A stretch of 64,000 nt of DNA from Alteromonas confluentis (GCF_001757105.1 NZ_MDHN01000039.1:21020-85019); one strand, 5' to 3'. Counted from the first letter of the stretch, positions 9,825 through 18,540 are shown. Translations and numbers: made by a program. The notes: generated from the sequence alone by a model not told the origin.

Positions 9825-9995
9825 CTAGTGGGTAAGAATCATCATCACTGTGTAGAACGCAGCAATTGCCGCTGAGAGGACAAGAATATACAGGAATCCC
9901 TGTTTGCCCTGAGAGAGTGACCACTTATTTGCTCTTAAATAAGCAAACCACAGCAAACTCAGCAGTAGAGGAACAAGTACAATAATTTTTATCAC
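9825..9995 (-). CDS. small two-helix membrane protein, unknown function
   Basis: This 56-residue protein has two hydrophobic segments (KIIVLVPLLLSLLWFAYL and FLYILVLSAAIAAFYTVMMIL) joined by a short basic, polar loop with RANKWSLSQGKQG. I start it at GTG 9993-9995, which has AGGGA ten bases upstream; an in-frame TTG at 10020-10022 would add nine residues but has no ribosome binding site. The strong membrane pattern argues that it is real. It is convergent with ppiD and divergent from the next gene. I do not recognise a family and assign no role. Confidence 0.6.
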   Translation of the reverse strand: MIKIIVLVPLLLSLLWFAYLRANKWSLSQGKQGFLYILVLSAAIAAFYTVMMILTH

Positions 9996-10195
9996 GGTAA
10001 AATTTTCCCTGAGGTGTTGCAAATATGATGCAAAAATACGGTAAAAAATACCATAGTGCTAACCTGATTTTCACCAGCCATTGATCTTAAAGGCTTTTTC
10101 CGATTGGAATAGTTCTTGCTGAACATGTATCAAGCAAAGCGTGTTATACGAAAGTTGTAGAGGCGCTTAAACGGTATCTAAAGGAGAACGACCAG

Positions 10196-10510
10196 ATGAA
10201 GAAAGCGTACACAGGAATCGTTGCTGCAAGCCTGGCATTTCTCCCGCTGTTAGCCCATGCCGCTGACCGACCACAAAATATAGGCATCGACGACTACAGT
10301 ATGCCACTGACGCAGATTGCTCAGGACACGTCCACCAATATCGACTTAGCCATGCTGTTAAAGCCTGGCAGTATTCTTGGTTACGATACCTACCGCAAAA
10401 GTACGGTAATTGAGCGGGACCCAACGACAGGAAACGTACAGTTGGATGTGTCGGGCCACCGCGTAGAAATACGGCCTGATACCCGGGAAATCGTGGATTA
10501 TGCTGAGTAA
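10196..10510 (+). CDS. small exported protein, unknown function
   Basis: The 104-residue product begins with a clear Sec signal peptide (KK at the N-terminus, hydrophobic core, cleavage after LLAHA). The mature part is about 82 residues, polar, without cysteines, and ends in a basic beta-like segment (QLDVSGHRVEIRPDTREIVDY). AAGGAG lies at 10181-10186, ten bases before the ATG, so translation should be good. It is bounded by a bidirectional terminator and convergent with the M56 gene. The periplasm is the expected location; I recognise no family. Confidence 0.78.
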   Translation: MKKAYTGIVAASLAFLPLLAHAADRPQNIGIDDYSMPLTQIAQDTSTNIDLAMLLKPGSILGYDTYRKSTVIERDPTTGNVQLDVSGHRVEIRPDTREIVDYAE

Positions 10511-10528
10511 TAAAGTTCTTTATAAACA

Positions 10529-10549
10529 AAAGGGGCATGAAGCCCCTTT
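10529..10549. terminator. bidirectional terminator
   Basis: AAAGGGGC and GCCCCTTT form an eight-pair stem with loop ATGAA between the convergent exported-protein gene and the M56-TonB gene. The T run is short on both strands. Confidence 0.7.
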
Positions 10550-10572
10550 ATCAATGCTTCTTAATTTTAGTC

Positions 10573-11757
10573 TTACTTAGGCATTACCCGGACAATTTCA
10601 GGCTCTTGCTCAAGTCTAAACTCCAGCTTCACCAGTAAATCTTTTTGAACCATGGCTTTTCCTCCTTGAATACGGGGTTTGTACTGCCACTGCGCCAAAG
10701 CTGTTTTAGCACTCTCATCAAACAGGCCTGCGGGCGAAGCACTGACAATCGCAATATTGTCTGTTTTGCCTGTGGCGCTAATATCAAATTTAAGGACGAC
10801 TTCACCCTCGATATTCTCACTGAGGGCTTGCTGAGGATACACTGGGTCGATCCGAATAACCGGCGTAGCCATGTTAATTTTATCGTCATGTTCTGACGGT
10901 GATGGCATATTCGCTAATGCAGTATTTCCAAGCAGCACTAGCGCCGCGAGCATGGTCACTACTGTGATGCGTTTATTTGTTTTTATCGGTGTCGATATCA
11001 TTTCTAGTCGTTTCATCATGGTCTTTTTATCTCCGAGAGTAGGGTACAGCGAGCTGCTGTAAGCATTGTTGCCCGCGCACTGAACCAGTGCTTTGGCATA
11101 ATCGACTTTTACTTCCTTGGTCGAATTTGTTAGAACGGTTTCGTCACACGCTAATTCCTGGCTCATTCGGAATGCTCTCACGGCCAGCCAAATGAGGGGA
11201 TTAAACCAGAACAGGCAAAGGGTGAGTAAAGCCAATGCGTTCCATAGGCTGTCACCCCGACGCAGGTGAACCGTTTCGTGTTTAATGATCAACCGCTGCT
11301 GCGAGGTACTGAACTGCGCAGCAAAATCGGCAGGTAGAATGATCGTTGGATACACGATGCCGAACAGCAGAGGAGAGCTGACTTTTTCAGACGTTTTTAT
11401 CTTTGTTCCGAACACCGTCATGTCGCGTTCACTCATGGAACGGGATAGTCGCCAGTACTGAATAATTACCGAACCTAATATTAGTGACGCTACCGAACCC
11501 CACATAGTCAGAAAGGGAAATGACGTTGGCACAGTCGTCGTGGGCGTCATGCCAACCACATAGTTTGTTATACCGCTTGTACTGTGAGGCATGAAATCGA
11601 GCGGTAGGTTGTTTGCCAGGAGCATGGCGGGAAACAACCACCACAGTTGGTAAGTGCGCAGCGCACCGATTTTCCCGGGCAGCCATTTCTCTATCGCAAT
11701 CAAAAGTAATGCCGCTACTGAAATAATGTACTGCTGGGCGATCAACCATTCAGTCAT
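10573..11757 (-). CDS. BlaR1-type M56 membrane peptidase with TonB-like C-terminal domain
   Basis: The N-terminal two-thirds looks like a BlaR1/MecR1 M56 metallopeptidase: several transmembrane helices, the zinc motif HETVH (His160, Glu161, His164) and ELACDE with Glu201 as probable third ligand. A further helix near 265-283 precedes a periplasmic tail that, instead of a penicillin-binding sensor, is a TonB-type energy-transducer domain (about 295-385: PVIRIDPVYPQQAL, GEVVLKFDISATGK, ALAQWQYKPRIQGG). The known BlaR1 role is to cleave a BlaI-type repressor on sensing a signal. The ATG overlaps the blaI-like stop by eight bases, so the two form one operon. The signal sensed and any TonB function are unknown. 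Confidence 0.9.
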   Translation of the reverse strand: MTEWLIAQQYIISVAALLLIAIEKWLPGKIGALRTYQLWWLFPAMLLANNLPLDFMPHSTSGITNYVVGMTPTTTVPTSFPFLTMWGSVASLILGSVIIQYWRLSRSMSERDMTVFGTKIKTSEKVSSPLLFGIVYPTIILPADFAAQFSTSQQRLIIKHETVHLRRGDSLWNALALLTLCLFWFNPLIWLAVRAFRMSQELACDETVLTNSTKEVKVDYAKALVQCAGNNAYSSSLYPTLGDKKTMMKRLEMISTPIKTNKRITVVTMLAALVLLGNTALANMPSPSEHDDKINMATPVIRIDPVYPQQALSENIEGEVVLKFDISATGKTDNIAIVSASPAGLFDESAKTALAQWQYKPRIQGGKAMVQKDLLVKLEFRLEQEPEIVRVMPK

Positions 11758-12142
11758 TGTCTTTTTCCCATTTTGCTATGAGTGCTTTGAGTTCATCCAC
11801 ATCCTGTTTGGACAGATTTTTCTGGTTCGCAAAACCCGCGACCAGTGGGGCGACTTTGCCTTTGAACAGGCGGCTGACAAAGGTTTCGGTTTCGCTTTCC
11901 CGGTATGTTTGTCGTGCTATTAACGGGGTATAGAGGTATTGGCGCTGTTGCTTCTCGAAACTGAGAACGTCTTTTTTCACCAGCCGTCCCAGCAAGGTTT
12001 TAACGGTTTTTTCATGCCACGCTTTGCGTTCGTTTAAACGACTAATGATCTCGCTGGCTGAGGCGGGGTAACCTTCCCAAAGCACGTCAAGTACGTCATA
12101 TTCTGCATTGGAAATATCTGGCTTATTACGCTTTTCACTCAT
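11750..12142 (-). CDS. BlaI/MecI/CopY-family transcriptional repressor
   Basis: The 130-residue protein has the family winged helix (ISNAEYDVLDVLWEGYPASASEIISRL, then WHEKTVKTLLGRLVKKDVL and the wing FEKQQRQYLYTPL) and a C-terminal dimerisation helix region. Such repressors bind as dimers to TACA/TGTA dyads and are inactivated by cleavage by their M56 partner. It is the first gene of the pair and overlaps the M56-TonB gene. Palindromes immediately upstream suggest autorepression. No beta-lactamase gene is near, so the target is probably not antibiotic resistance in this locus. Confidence 0.93.
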   Translation of the reverse strand: MSEKRNKPDISNAEYDVLDVLWEGYPASASEIISRLNERKAWHEKTVKTLLGRLVKKDVLSFEKQQRQYLYTPLIARQTYRESETETFVSRLFKGKVAPLVAGFANQKNLSKQDVDELKALIAKWEKDND

Positions 12143-12167
12143 GTTTGTTTACCGATTACGTCTGTAG

Positions 12168-12192
12168 TCTTAATTAAGATTACACGTGTAAT
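12168..12192 (-). promoter_or_regulatory. candidate operator of the BlaI-type repressor
   Basis: Two perfect palindromes share one base: TCTTAATTAAGA (12168-12179) and ATTACACGTGTAAT (12179-12192). The second holds the TACA/TGTA halves expected for BlaI-family binding. They lie 26-50 bases before the repressor start, where binding would block its promoter. Inference from sequence symmetry. Confidence 0.6.
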
Positions 12193-12311
12193 AGTAAACT
12201 GCAAGTTTATTTTTTGTTCACTGAAATGGCGTGGATAAAACGTCGAACGCAGGTCTACCCAAATAGAATAGTTAAGCGTGATCTTGAGAGGTTTACAGTG
12301 GTAAAAGCACA

Positions 12312-12332
12312 GCGCCCTGCAGAGCAGGGCGC
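12312..12332. terminator. GC-rich hairpin downstream of the olsF-like gene
   Basis: GCGCCCTGC and GCAGGGCGC pair perfectly around a three-base loop. It lies 21 bases beyond the stop of the minus-strand acyltransferase gene. The minus strand continues TGTGCTTTTA, a weak T tract, so termination is possible but not certain. Confidence 0.5.
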
Positions 12333-12353
12333 GTGATCAAAATAGCAGTCAAG

Positions 12354-14072
12354 TTAGGCGGTTTTTGAAAGCCCGGTGTATTGTAAATAGCGCTTGCGCT
12401 TCTTATCGGTGAGCATATCCATATCCACTACAACAAGCCCGTCAATACAATCGTTAAAATCCGGATCTACGTTGAAGTCGAGAAACGCGACACCACCATC
12501 GTGAGCTACTTCAGAGTATTGTTTGTAGAGGGTTGGCACGTTCACGCCCATGTTGGCGAGTAAGTGTTTCAACAAGGTAAACTCTTTTTTATAGTCTTCA
12601 CCGCTAAACGTTTCAATCACGTCTGCAGATACCTGGTAAGGCAGCCGGGATGTCGCTTCGCCGAATTTGGCCGGAAAATGCTGACGATAAAACTGTACCA
12701 GTAAATCTTTAGCGGGTTGGGGGTAGGCGTTGCTGATAGACACAGCACCAAACAGATATCGGTATTGTGAGTAGCGGCTCAGAAATGCGCCTATTCCCAT
12801 CCACAGGTAGTCAAGGCTACGCTTTCCCCAGTAACGGGGCTGTACAAAGCTGCGTCCCAGTTCTAAGCCCTGAGTAAAAAGCTTTTCGTTATCGCCGCTG
12901 TAGTTAAACAGGGTCGCGGAATAAAGCCCGGTAGGATGGCCTTCAGCGCTCAATAATTTAGCGTCGCCAAATCGATAAGCCCCGACAATTTCTAAATCAC
13001 TCTCGTCCCACAAGACCAGGTGATAGTAGTGAGAATCATATTGGTCTATGTCGCGGCGACGGTTAGTGCCTTCACCTACAGCACGAAAGGCGATTTCTCT
13101 TAATCGACCAATCTCGCGCATGATGGGCGAGTAACCCTGATGCTGATAGAGATAAATGTGTTTTCCGTCTGCCGTGTGGCCAAGGTGTTCACATTGCTTA
13201 ATGGCTCTGGAAAGCTCTTTGCGATCTTCCGGCATAGCAATCGGCGCTTGTGTCGCCAAAACACCTTTACGGTTAGATCCAATGCGATAGAGGTGTCGCT
13301 TAAACAGTTGCACTTGCTCTTTCAACGGCAGCGTAAGCTGGCTGTAAGCTTCGTAAGGGATCACTTCACCAATGCGCATAGGCAGGTGCTTCTTACGCTG
13401 CTTGAACATTTCCTTCACCAGTAGCGCTGTAGCCAGGGGTTTGTACACCATAGAGACGCTGTAAAAAAGCGGCGAATTTTTCGCATCGATATACACCGGT
13501 AACACGGGTGATTTGGTTTGTTTTGCTATTCGCAGAAACCCGGTGTGCCAGCGTGTATCACGCACACCTTGAGGGCGTAATCGCGACACTTCCCCGGCAG
13601 GAAATATCAGAACAGCACCTTCACCGGCAAGGTGATTATGAATGGCTTCGAGATGCTGTTTGGGCGTGCCGCCTTGCATATTGTTTACCGGTAGCAGCAT
13701 GTTGTGCAGAGGCTCTATTGCCATCAACATTTGGTTGGCAACAACTTTCAGATCGTGGCGCACTTCACTTACCAGCTTAATTAAGGCCAGGCCGTCGAGG
13801 GAGCCAATCGGGTGGTTCGCGATAATAACTACACGACCGTCGCTGGGGATCCGTTCTTTTTCAACGTCACGGGTTGAATAGCTAACATTAAAGTATTCAA
13901 GCACCTGTTCAACAAAATCGATGTCTTCGTAGTGAGGGTAGGTTTCGCCGAATTCAGTGATCTCCCGCTCGTGCAAAAGATGGCGCAAAACGAATGAGAG
14001 CGACTTGAATAACCAGGGCTTATCCACCACCTGCGGATAATGCTGGGTGAGTACATCATCGACAGTAAACAT
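12354..14072 (-). CDS. OlsF-type bifunctional acyltransferase (PlsC-like plus GNAT/OlsB-like), probable ornithine-lipid synthase
   Basis: Two acyltransferase modules are fused. The N-terminal half is a PlsC-like lysophospholipid acyltransferase with the catalytic box NHPIGSLDG (His87, Asp93; the H-X5-D spacing found in the hemolysin-like subgroup) and the FPAGEVSR block near residue 157. The C-terminal half is an OlsB/GNAT N-acyltransferase-like domain (LREIAFRAVGEGTNRR, VGAYRFG, ELGRSFVQPRYWGKRSLDYLW). Known OlsF proteins have this two-domain order and length (about 570-580 residues) and make ornithine lipids, phosphate-free membrane lipids. Function here is by domain analogy. It lies 119 bases downstream of the LpxH-like gene on the same strand and may be co-transcribed with it. 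Confidence 0.82.
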   Translation of the reverse strand: MFTVDDVLTQHYPQVVDKPWLFKSLSFVLRHLLHEREITEFGETYPHYEDIDFVEQVLEYFNVSYSTRDVEKERIPSDGRVVIIANHPIGSLDGLALIKLVSEVRHDLKVVANQMLMAIEPLHNMLLPVNNMQGGTPKQHLEAIHNHLAGEGAVLIFPAGEVSRLRPQGVRDTRWHTGFLRIAKQTKSPVLPVYIDAKNSPLFYSVSMVYKPLATALLVKEMFKQRKKHLPMRIGEVIPYEAYSQLTLPLKEQVQLFKRHLYRIGSNRKGVLATQAPIAMPEDRKELSRAIKQCEHLGHTADGKHIYLYQHQGYSPIMREIGRLREIAFRAVGEGTNRRRDIDQYDSHYYHLVLWDESDLEIVGAYRFGDAKLLSAEGHPTGLYSATLFNYSGDNEKLFTQGLELGRSFVQPRYWGKRSLDYLWMGIGAFLSRYSQYRYLFGAVSISNAYPQPAKDLLVQFYRQHFPAKFGEATSRLPYQVSADVIETFSGEDYKKEFTLLKHLLANMGVNVPTLYKQYSEVAHDGGVAFLDFNVDPDFNDCIDGLVVVDMDMLTDKKRKRYLQYTGLSKTA

Positions 14073-14191
14073 AATTCTATTCCTATATTTTTAACCGTAC
14101 GTTAGCAATCGACTGTGACGTTTTTTGAGCACTTTCGTGTCACTTCGGTGACAAGCGCATCATTTTGTCGAAGCCGCGTGCCTGATCTGGC

Positions 14192-14998
14192 TCAGGCTGC
14201 TTTAGTGGATTTCGTCTGTGGTTTGAATTCGGTTACTGTACTTTGTGCTTGCATCTGCTCTATCCAACTGATGAGTTTAAGATTGCCGCTCATGTCTTCA
14301 CCCAAGGCTGAGCAGTTTTCAATCCAGTCCCCATCGTTAATATAGTGAATACCGTCTTCCATGGTACTTTCGGGATGGTGAATATGGCCGCAAATCACGC
14401 CATCAAGCTGTAATTTTCGGGCCCGGTTGCAACACGCTTCACGGTAACGGGCAATGGCAGTATTCGCCCCTTTAATATGTTTTTTGATGTAGCCTGCCAA
14501 CGACCAGTAGTCGTTATTACGCCACTGGCGAAACCGGTTGTACCAGCGGTTTAGAAACAGCAACAAGTCATAGCCCTTATCCCCAATCCAGGCGTGAAAC
14601 TTTCCAATGGTGACATCGGCGTCAAATTGGTCGCCATGAAGAATAAGGTACTGCTTTCCTTGCGCTGTGGTGTGTACATACTCGCGACGAATTTCAATTT
14701 CGCCAAAGTCCATGCCAGAGTATGACTGCAAGGGCTCATCATGATTACCCGGCAGGTATACCACGTTGGTGCCTTCACGACTCATTTTCATAAAAGTATG
14801 TAGCACCTGATTATGCGCTTCTGGCCAGCGGAACTGACGACGCATTTCCCACATATCAACAATATCGCCAACCAGATAGAGCGTATCGACGGTGACGTTA
14901 TTGAGGAAGTTGAGAAGATACTCGGCTTTGCAATCTTTATTGCCAAGATGGATGTCAGACAACCAGAGGGTGCGGTAGTGGGTAGGTTTCATCATCAT
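14192..14998 (-). CDS. UDP-2,3-diacylglucosamine pyrophosphatase-like metallophosphoesterase
   Basis: This calcineurin-like phosphoesterase has all dinuclear metal motifs: DIHLG (Asp15, His17), GDIVDMW (Asp45), GNHDE (Asn85), HGDQFD (His121) and GHIHHP (His204, His206). It resembles the COG2908 group that includes LpxH, which removes UMP from UDP-diacylglucosamine in lipid A synthesis. At about 268 residues it is longer than enterobacterial LpxH (240), so it may be a paralogue with another substrate. Three consecutive ATGs (14990-14998) follow GGAA; a further TTG at 15002-15004 is in frame. I use the first ATG. The neighbour olsF-like gene also points to membrane lipids. Confidence 0.82.
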   Translation of the reverse strand: MMMKPTHYRTLWLSDIHLGNKDCKAEYLLNFLNNVTVDTLYLVGDIVDMWEMRRQFRWPEAHNQVLHTFMKMSREGTNVVYLPGNHDEPLQSYSGMDFGEIEIRREYVHTTAQGKQYLILHGDQFDADVTIGKFHAWIGDKGYDLLLFLNRWYNRFRQWRNNDYWSLAGYIKKHIKGANTAIARYREACCNRARKLQLDGVICGHIHHPESTMEDGIHYINDGDWIENCSALGEDMSGNLKLISWIEQMQAQSTVTEFKPQTKSTKAA

Positions 14999-15004
14999 TT
15001 CCAA

Positions 15005-15603
15005 AGCAGTAACTTTGGAAGGATATCTTAGGTTGGTTAATTTACAGTCAGGTGACTGTTCGTTGACAACAAGGTGAAGGTTGAATGACGGATTAATGAC
15101 AACAGCAAAGAGCGTTATTATTTCTGATTTTCAAATAATTCTTATTTAATTTTTTATTTGTATTTTAGCTTTAATAGTTGTTCTAAATTTAATCTTTTAA
15201 TTTTTTCTATATATTTATTTTAAATTTTGTTTAAACTTGTTTTTTATATTTTTTCGCATTTTATTAAAGTCTACAAACTTTACGTAAAGTTTTCACTTTA
15301 TTGATTTTAAATGATTTTTTCGTTTGATGTGGTTTCATTTCAATCGTTTAAAAAATGCACTTTGTTTTTATTTATAGTTATTTTATAAATTATTAATAGT
15401 GAATTAGTTTTTTATTTCAAGCTGTTTTCTTGTTGTTTTGTCGATTATGTTAATTCAAAAATTGAACTTATTTGGATTGCTGTGTTAATTATTCTCCCGT
15501 TTTAGTTGAGTTGAAATTTAGCTTAATTAATAAACCAGGGGTACGCAGTTACTGTGTAAGAAATAACAACGAACAAACAATAAAGTTTCACAGGGAAACA
15601 ATA
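15005..15603. other. 599-base gene-free, very AT-rich region upstream of the Oar-like receptor
   Basis: No plausible reading frame is present. From about 15115 to 15480 the sequence is overwhelmingly A/T, with long T runs, in sharp contrast to flanking genes. It contains a perfect 18-base palindrome (listed separately) and a possible promoter TTGTTT-N16-TATAAA at 15362-15389. It presumably holds the control region of the receptor gene and a long 5' leader. Confidence 0.7.
15265..15300. promoter_or_regulatory. nested palindrome, candidate operator
   Basis: AAACTTTACGTAAAGTTT (15275-15292) is a perfect 18-base palindrome. It is flanked by TAAAGT (15265-15270) and ACTTTA (15295-15300), a second pair of inverted arms. 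The symmetry suggests a dimeric regulator site. No regulator can be named from sequence alone. Confidence 0.6.
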
Positions 15604-18540
15604 ATGAAAAAAAGCTTTTCCAATTCATTTAAGGGGTCATTTAAAGGTTCATTGACCGCCGTTGCCGTTGCGATGACCTTAAGTGCTTCTATGCCTGCCA
15701 TGGCAGATAACGTTGACGGTGCTATCAAAGGTAGTGTTGTCTCAGCATCTGGCGGCTCGCTGGCAGGCGCAACCATTACCATTGCGGATCCATCAAAGGG
15801 TTATTCAAGAATCCTCGAAGCTGATGAAAACGGAGAGTTCAACCTCAATACCGTTCCCGTTGGTAAATATACCATCACCGTGTCAAAGCCAGGCTTCCAG
15901 CAAGCGCAAATCAACGACGTGATTATCGGTGTTGGTAAAACCGCTCAGCTTTCTGTTCCTATGACAGAAGGTGATGTTGAGCACATTGGTGTGGTGGGTA
16001 CGGCAATTCGTGCCGTCGATGTATCTTCTACTGAGTCATCGTTAAATATCAGTTCCGAAGAACTTGATCTTCTTCCTATTGCTCGCTCAGTGACGTCTGT
16101 GGCGCTGCTTGCACCAGGGGCGACTGAAGGCGACAGCCGTTTCGGCGATCAAGCATCCTTTGGTGGTGCCTCTGTTGCAGAAAACGCGTATTACGTGAAT
16201 GGTCTTAATTTGACCAACTTCCGAAATGGTCTGGGTGGTGCAACGATTCCGTTTACTGCTTATGATGGTTTCCAGGTTAAGACCGGTGGTTATTCGTCTG
16301 AGTTTGGTCGTTCAACAGGTGGCCTGATCTCTGCGGTAACCAAATCAGGTACTAACGACTTCCACTTCGGCGTTCAAACCATTTATTCTCCAGCGTCACT
16401 CACTGAGCAGGCGCCAAACTCGGTTTACCGTCAGAACGATCGTTGTGGTGATGCTGATGGCCAGTGTATTGGCGATCTGTACGTAAACAATGGTGGTGAT
16501 TATTCCCGTTCACTGGAAACGAATATTTATGCTTCTGGTGCACTGATTGAAGACAAACTCTTCTTCTATGGTATCTACACAGCCCGTGATAACGATACTC
16601 GTAACGATGATTCAGTGAGCACGCTGAGCGTAGAGAAAGATGATGACCCGTATTATCTGGCGAGAATCGACTGGAATATCAACGATGACCACCAGTTGAT
16701 GTTATGGGGTTTCAGCGATAAACGTACGTATTCAGAAACCATTTACAACGATAGCAACGACGACGGCAACTTTGATGAACAAGGCGGTGTTGCTTATCAT
16801 ACTCGTGGTGGCGAAAGTTATGCGTTGCGCTATACCGGTAACCTGACTGATGATTTCAGCATGTCTGCCATGTACGGTGTGGTGAAGTTCTCAGAAACGG
16901 ATTACTCAGATTTTGATGATTGTCCGGTGGGCTACGACGCAGATACTGCTTCTCGTACAACCTGTTACGTAACCACTACCGTTGGCGCAAATGAAGATAA
17001 ACGTGAACAAATGCGTTTAGATTTCAATTGGTACGTGGGCGACAATCACACGTTGAAGTTTGGTTACGACTCTGAAACCAACACGGCAAATGCCGCAACG
17101 CTCAACTCGGGTGGCATCTACTACTACTACCGTACGTATGAAGCTGGTTCACAACTGCCTAACGGCTATGTGTTGCCTGAAACCATGAAGACAACCCGCG
17201 TTCGTAACTATGAAAATATCGGCGAGTTTGAAGTAGAAAACTGGGCTATTTACATTGAAGATGAGTGGGCTGTTACTGATACCGTCACGCTGAACCTGGG
17301 TCTGCGTAACGACAGCTTCACTAACTATAATGCGGAAGGCGACGAGTTCGTATCTATCGATAACCAGATTGCACCACGTCTTGGCGCGTCTTGGGATATT
17401 AATGGCGACGGCGAAAGCAAATTATATATGACGGCAGGTCGTTACTATCTGCCTGTTGCTGCCAATACCAATATTCGTTTGGCAGGTGCAGAAACCTATA
17501 TTCAAACTTGGTACGAGTATGAAGGTTTAAATGCAGACGGCACGCCAGTAGGATTAAGCAATCAGTTGGGTGATCCTGCTATCTCTAACGGCGGTGACGG
17601 TACAGCAAAAGCGTCTAACACCCTGGCGGATAAGAACCTGGACCCAATGTACAACGATGAAGTAATTGTTGGCTACCAGGCTCAAATTAATGATGACTGG
17701 TCATGGGGCATCAAGGCGACTTATCGCGATCTGGGCAACCAGATTGACGATGGCTCTTATATCTTTACTGATGAAGACGGAAACTACCTGGGTGAAAACT
17801 GGTTCCTGTTTAACCCGGGCAGTGGTGCCACTTTCAACTTCGACCTCGATGGCGATGGTGTTACTGAAGAGTATAGCTTTACGGCTGAAGAACTGGGTTA
17901 CCCAGATGCTAAACGTCGTTACACCGCAGTTGATTTAACCATCGAAAAAACATGGGACAAAGTGTGGTCGCTGAAAGCCTTGTATACCTGGTCGCACAAC
18001 TACGGTAACACCGAAGGTTTTGTTAAATCTGATAATGGTCAGGACGATGCAGGCTTAACGCAGGATTGGGATTACCCATACCTGATGGATGGTGCGTACG
18101 GTAACCTGCCTGCGGATCGTCGTCACAACATCAAGGTTTACGGTGCTTTCGCCGTAACGGAAGACTTCCTGATTGGTGCTAACCTGAACATTGCTTCTGG
18201 TCGTCCTTGGACTGCGCTGGGTGCAGGATACACGCCAGACTCAGATCTTTACCAATACGGTGATACTTACTGGGTGGGTGACAGATACTTCCCACGTGGC
18301 AGCATGGGTACAACGCCATGGACTGCACGTTTAGACTTAAACTTCACTTACAACCTGCATATCCAGGATCAGAAAATCCGCTTTGCTGTAGACGTATTCA
18401 ATGTCTTCAACGCATCCACAGCAACACGTTACAACGAAGTGGCTGAGATTGCGGCTAACGATGATAGTGCATCATTTGGCTTAGCGCAGACGTACCAAAC
18501 ACCGCGTCGCGTGCAGTTCACTGCATCTTACGATTTCTAA
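15604..18540 (+). CDS. Oar-like TonB-dependent outer-membrane receptor
   Basis: The start at 15604 has AGGGA seven bases upstream; an in-frame TTG at 15472 would prepend a non-signal sequence. The product is 978 residues. A signal peptide ends at MPAMA (about residue 34). A carboxypeptidase-regulatory-like beta domain follows (about 37-120: GAIKGSVVSASGGSLAGATI to GKTAQLSVPM). Then come a plug domain (SVALLAPGATEGDSRFGD, AYYVNGLNLT, GGYSSEFGRSTGGLISAVTKSG) and a large beta-barrel ending in an aromatic residue (ASYDF). This architecture is the Oar/CarbopepD-plug type, abundant in alteromonads and linked to uptake of large substrates or peptides. The substrate is unknown. It is a single-gene unit with an AT-rich control region. 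Confidence 0.92.
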   Translation: MKKSFSNSFKGSFKGSLTAVAVAMTLSASMPAMADNVDGAIKGSVVSASGGSLAGATITIADPSKGYSRILEADENGEFNLNTVPVGKYTITVSKPGFQQAQINDVIIGVGKTAQLSVPMTEGDVEHIGVVGTAIRAVDVSSTESSLNISSEELDLLPIARSVTSVALLAPGATEGDSRFGDQASFGGASVAENAYYVNGLNLTNFRNGLGGATIPFTAYDGFQVKTGGYSSEFGRSTGGLISAVTKSGTNDFHFGVQTIYSPASLTEQAPNSVYRQNDRCGDADGQCIGDLYVNNGGDYSRSLETNIYASGALIEDKLFFYGIYTARDNDTRNDDSVSTLSVEKDDDPYYLARIDWNINDDHQLMLWGFSDKRTYSETIYNDSNDDGNFDEQGGVAYHTRGGESYALRYTGNLTDDFSMSAMYGVVKFSETDYSDFDDCPVGYDADTASRTTCYVTTTVGANEDKREQMRLDFNWYVGDNHTLKFGYDSETNTANAATLNSGGIYYYYRTYEAGSQLPNGYVLPETMKTTRVRNYENIGEFEVENWAIYIEDEWAVTDTVTLNLGLRNDSFTNYNAEGDEFVSIDNQIAPRLGASWDINGDGESKLYMTAGRYYLPVAANTNIRLAGAETYIQTWYEYEGLNADGTPVGLSNQLGDPAISNGGDGTAKASNTLADKNLDPMYNDEVIVGYQAQINDDWSWGIKATYRDLGNQIDDGSYIFTDEDGNYLGENWFLFNPGSGATFNFDLDGDGVTEEYSFTAEELGYPDAKRRYTAVDLTIEKTWDKVWSLKALYTWSHNYGNTEGFVKSDNGQDDAGLTQDWDYPYLMDGAYGNLPADRRHNIKVYGAFAVTEDFLIGANLNIASGRPWTALGAGYTPDSDLYQYGDTYWVGDRYFPRGSMGTTPWTARLDLNFTYNLHIQDQKIRFAVDVFNVFNASTATRYNEVAEIAANDDSASFGLAQTYQTPRRVQFTASYDF

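Noticed and set aside
14138-14153. Hairpin TGTCAC-TTCG-GTGACA between the LpxH-like and OlsF-like genes as a terminator
   Set aside because: The stem is only six pairs, and the minus strand has an A run rather than a T run after it, so it should not stop transcription between these genes.
15472-15603. N-terminal extension of the Oar-like receptor from a TTG
   Set aside because: The extra 44 residues lack signal-peptide character, while the ATG at 15604 has a good ribosome binding site and begins a classical signal peptide.
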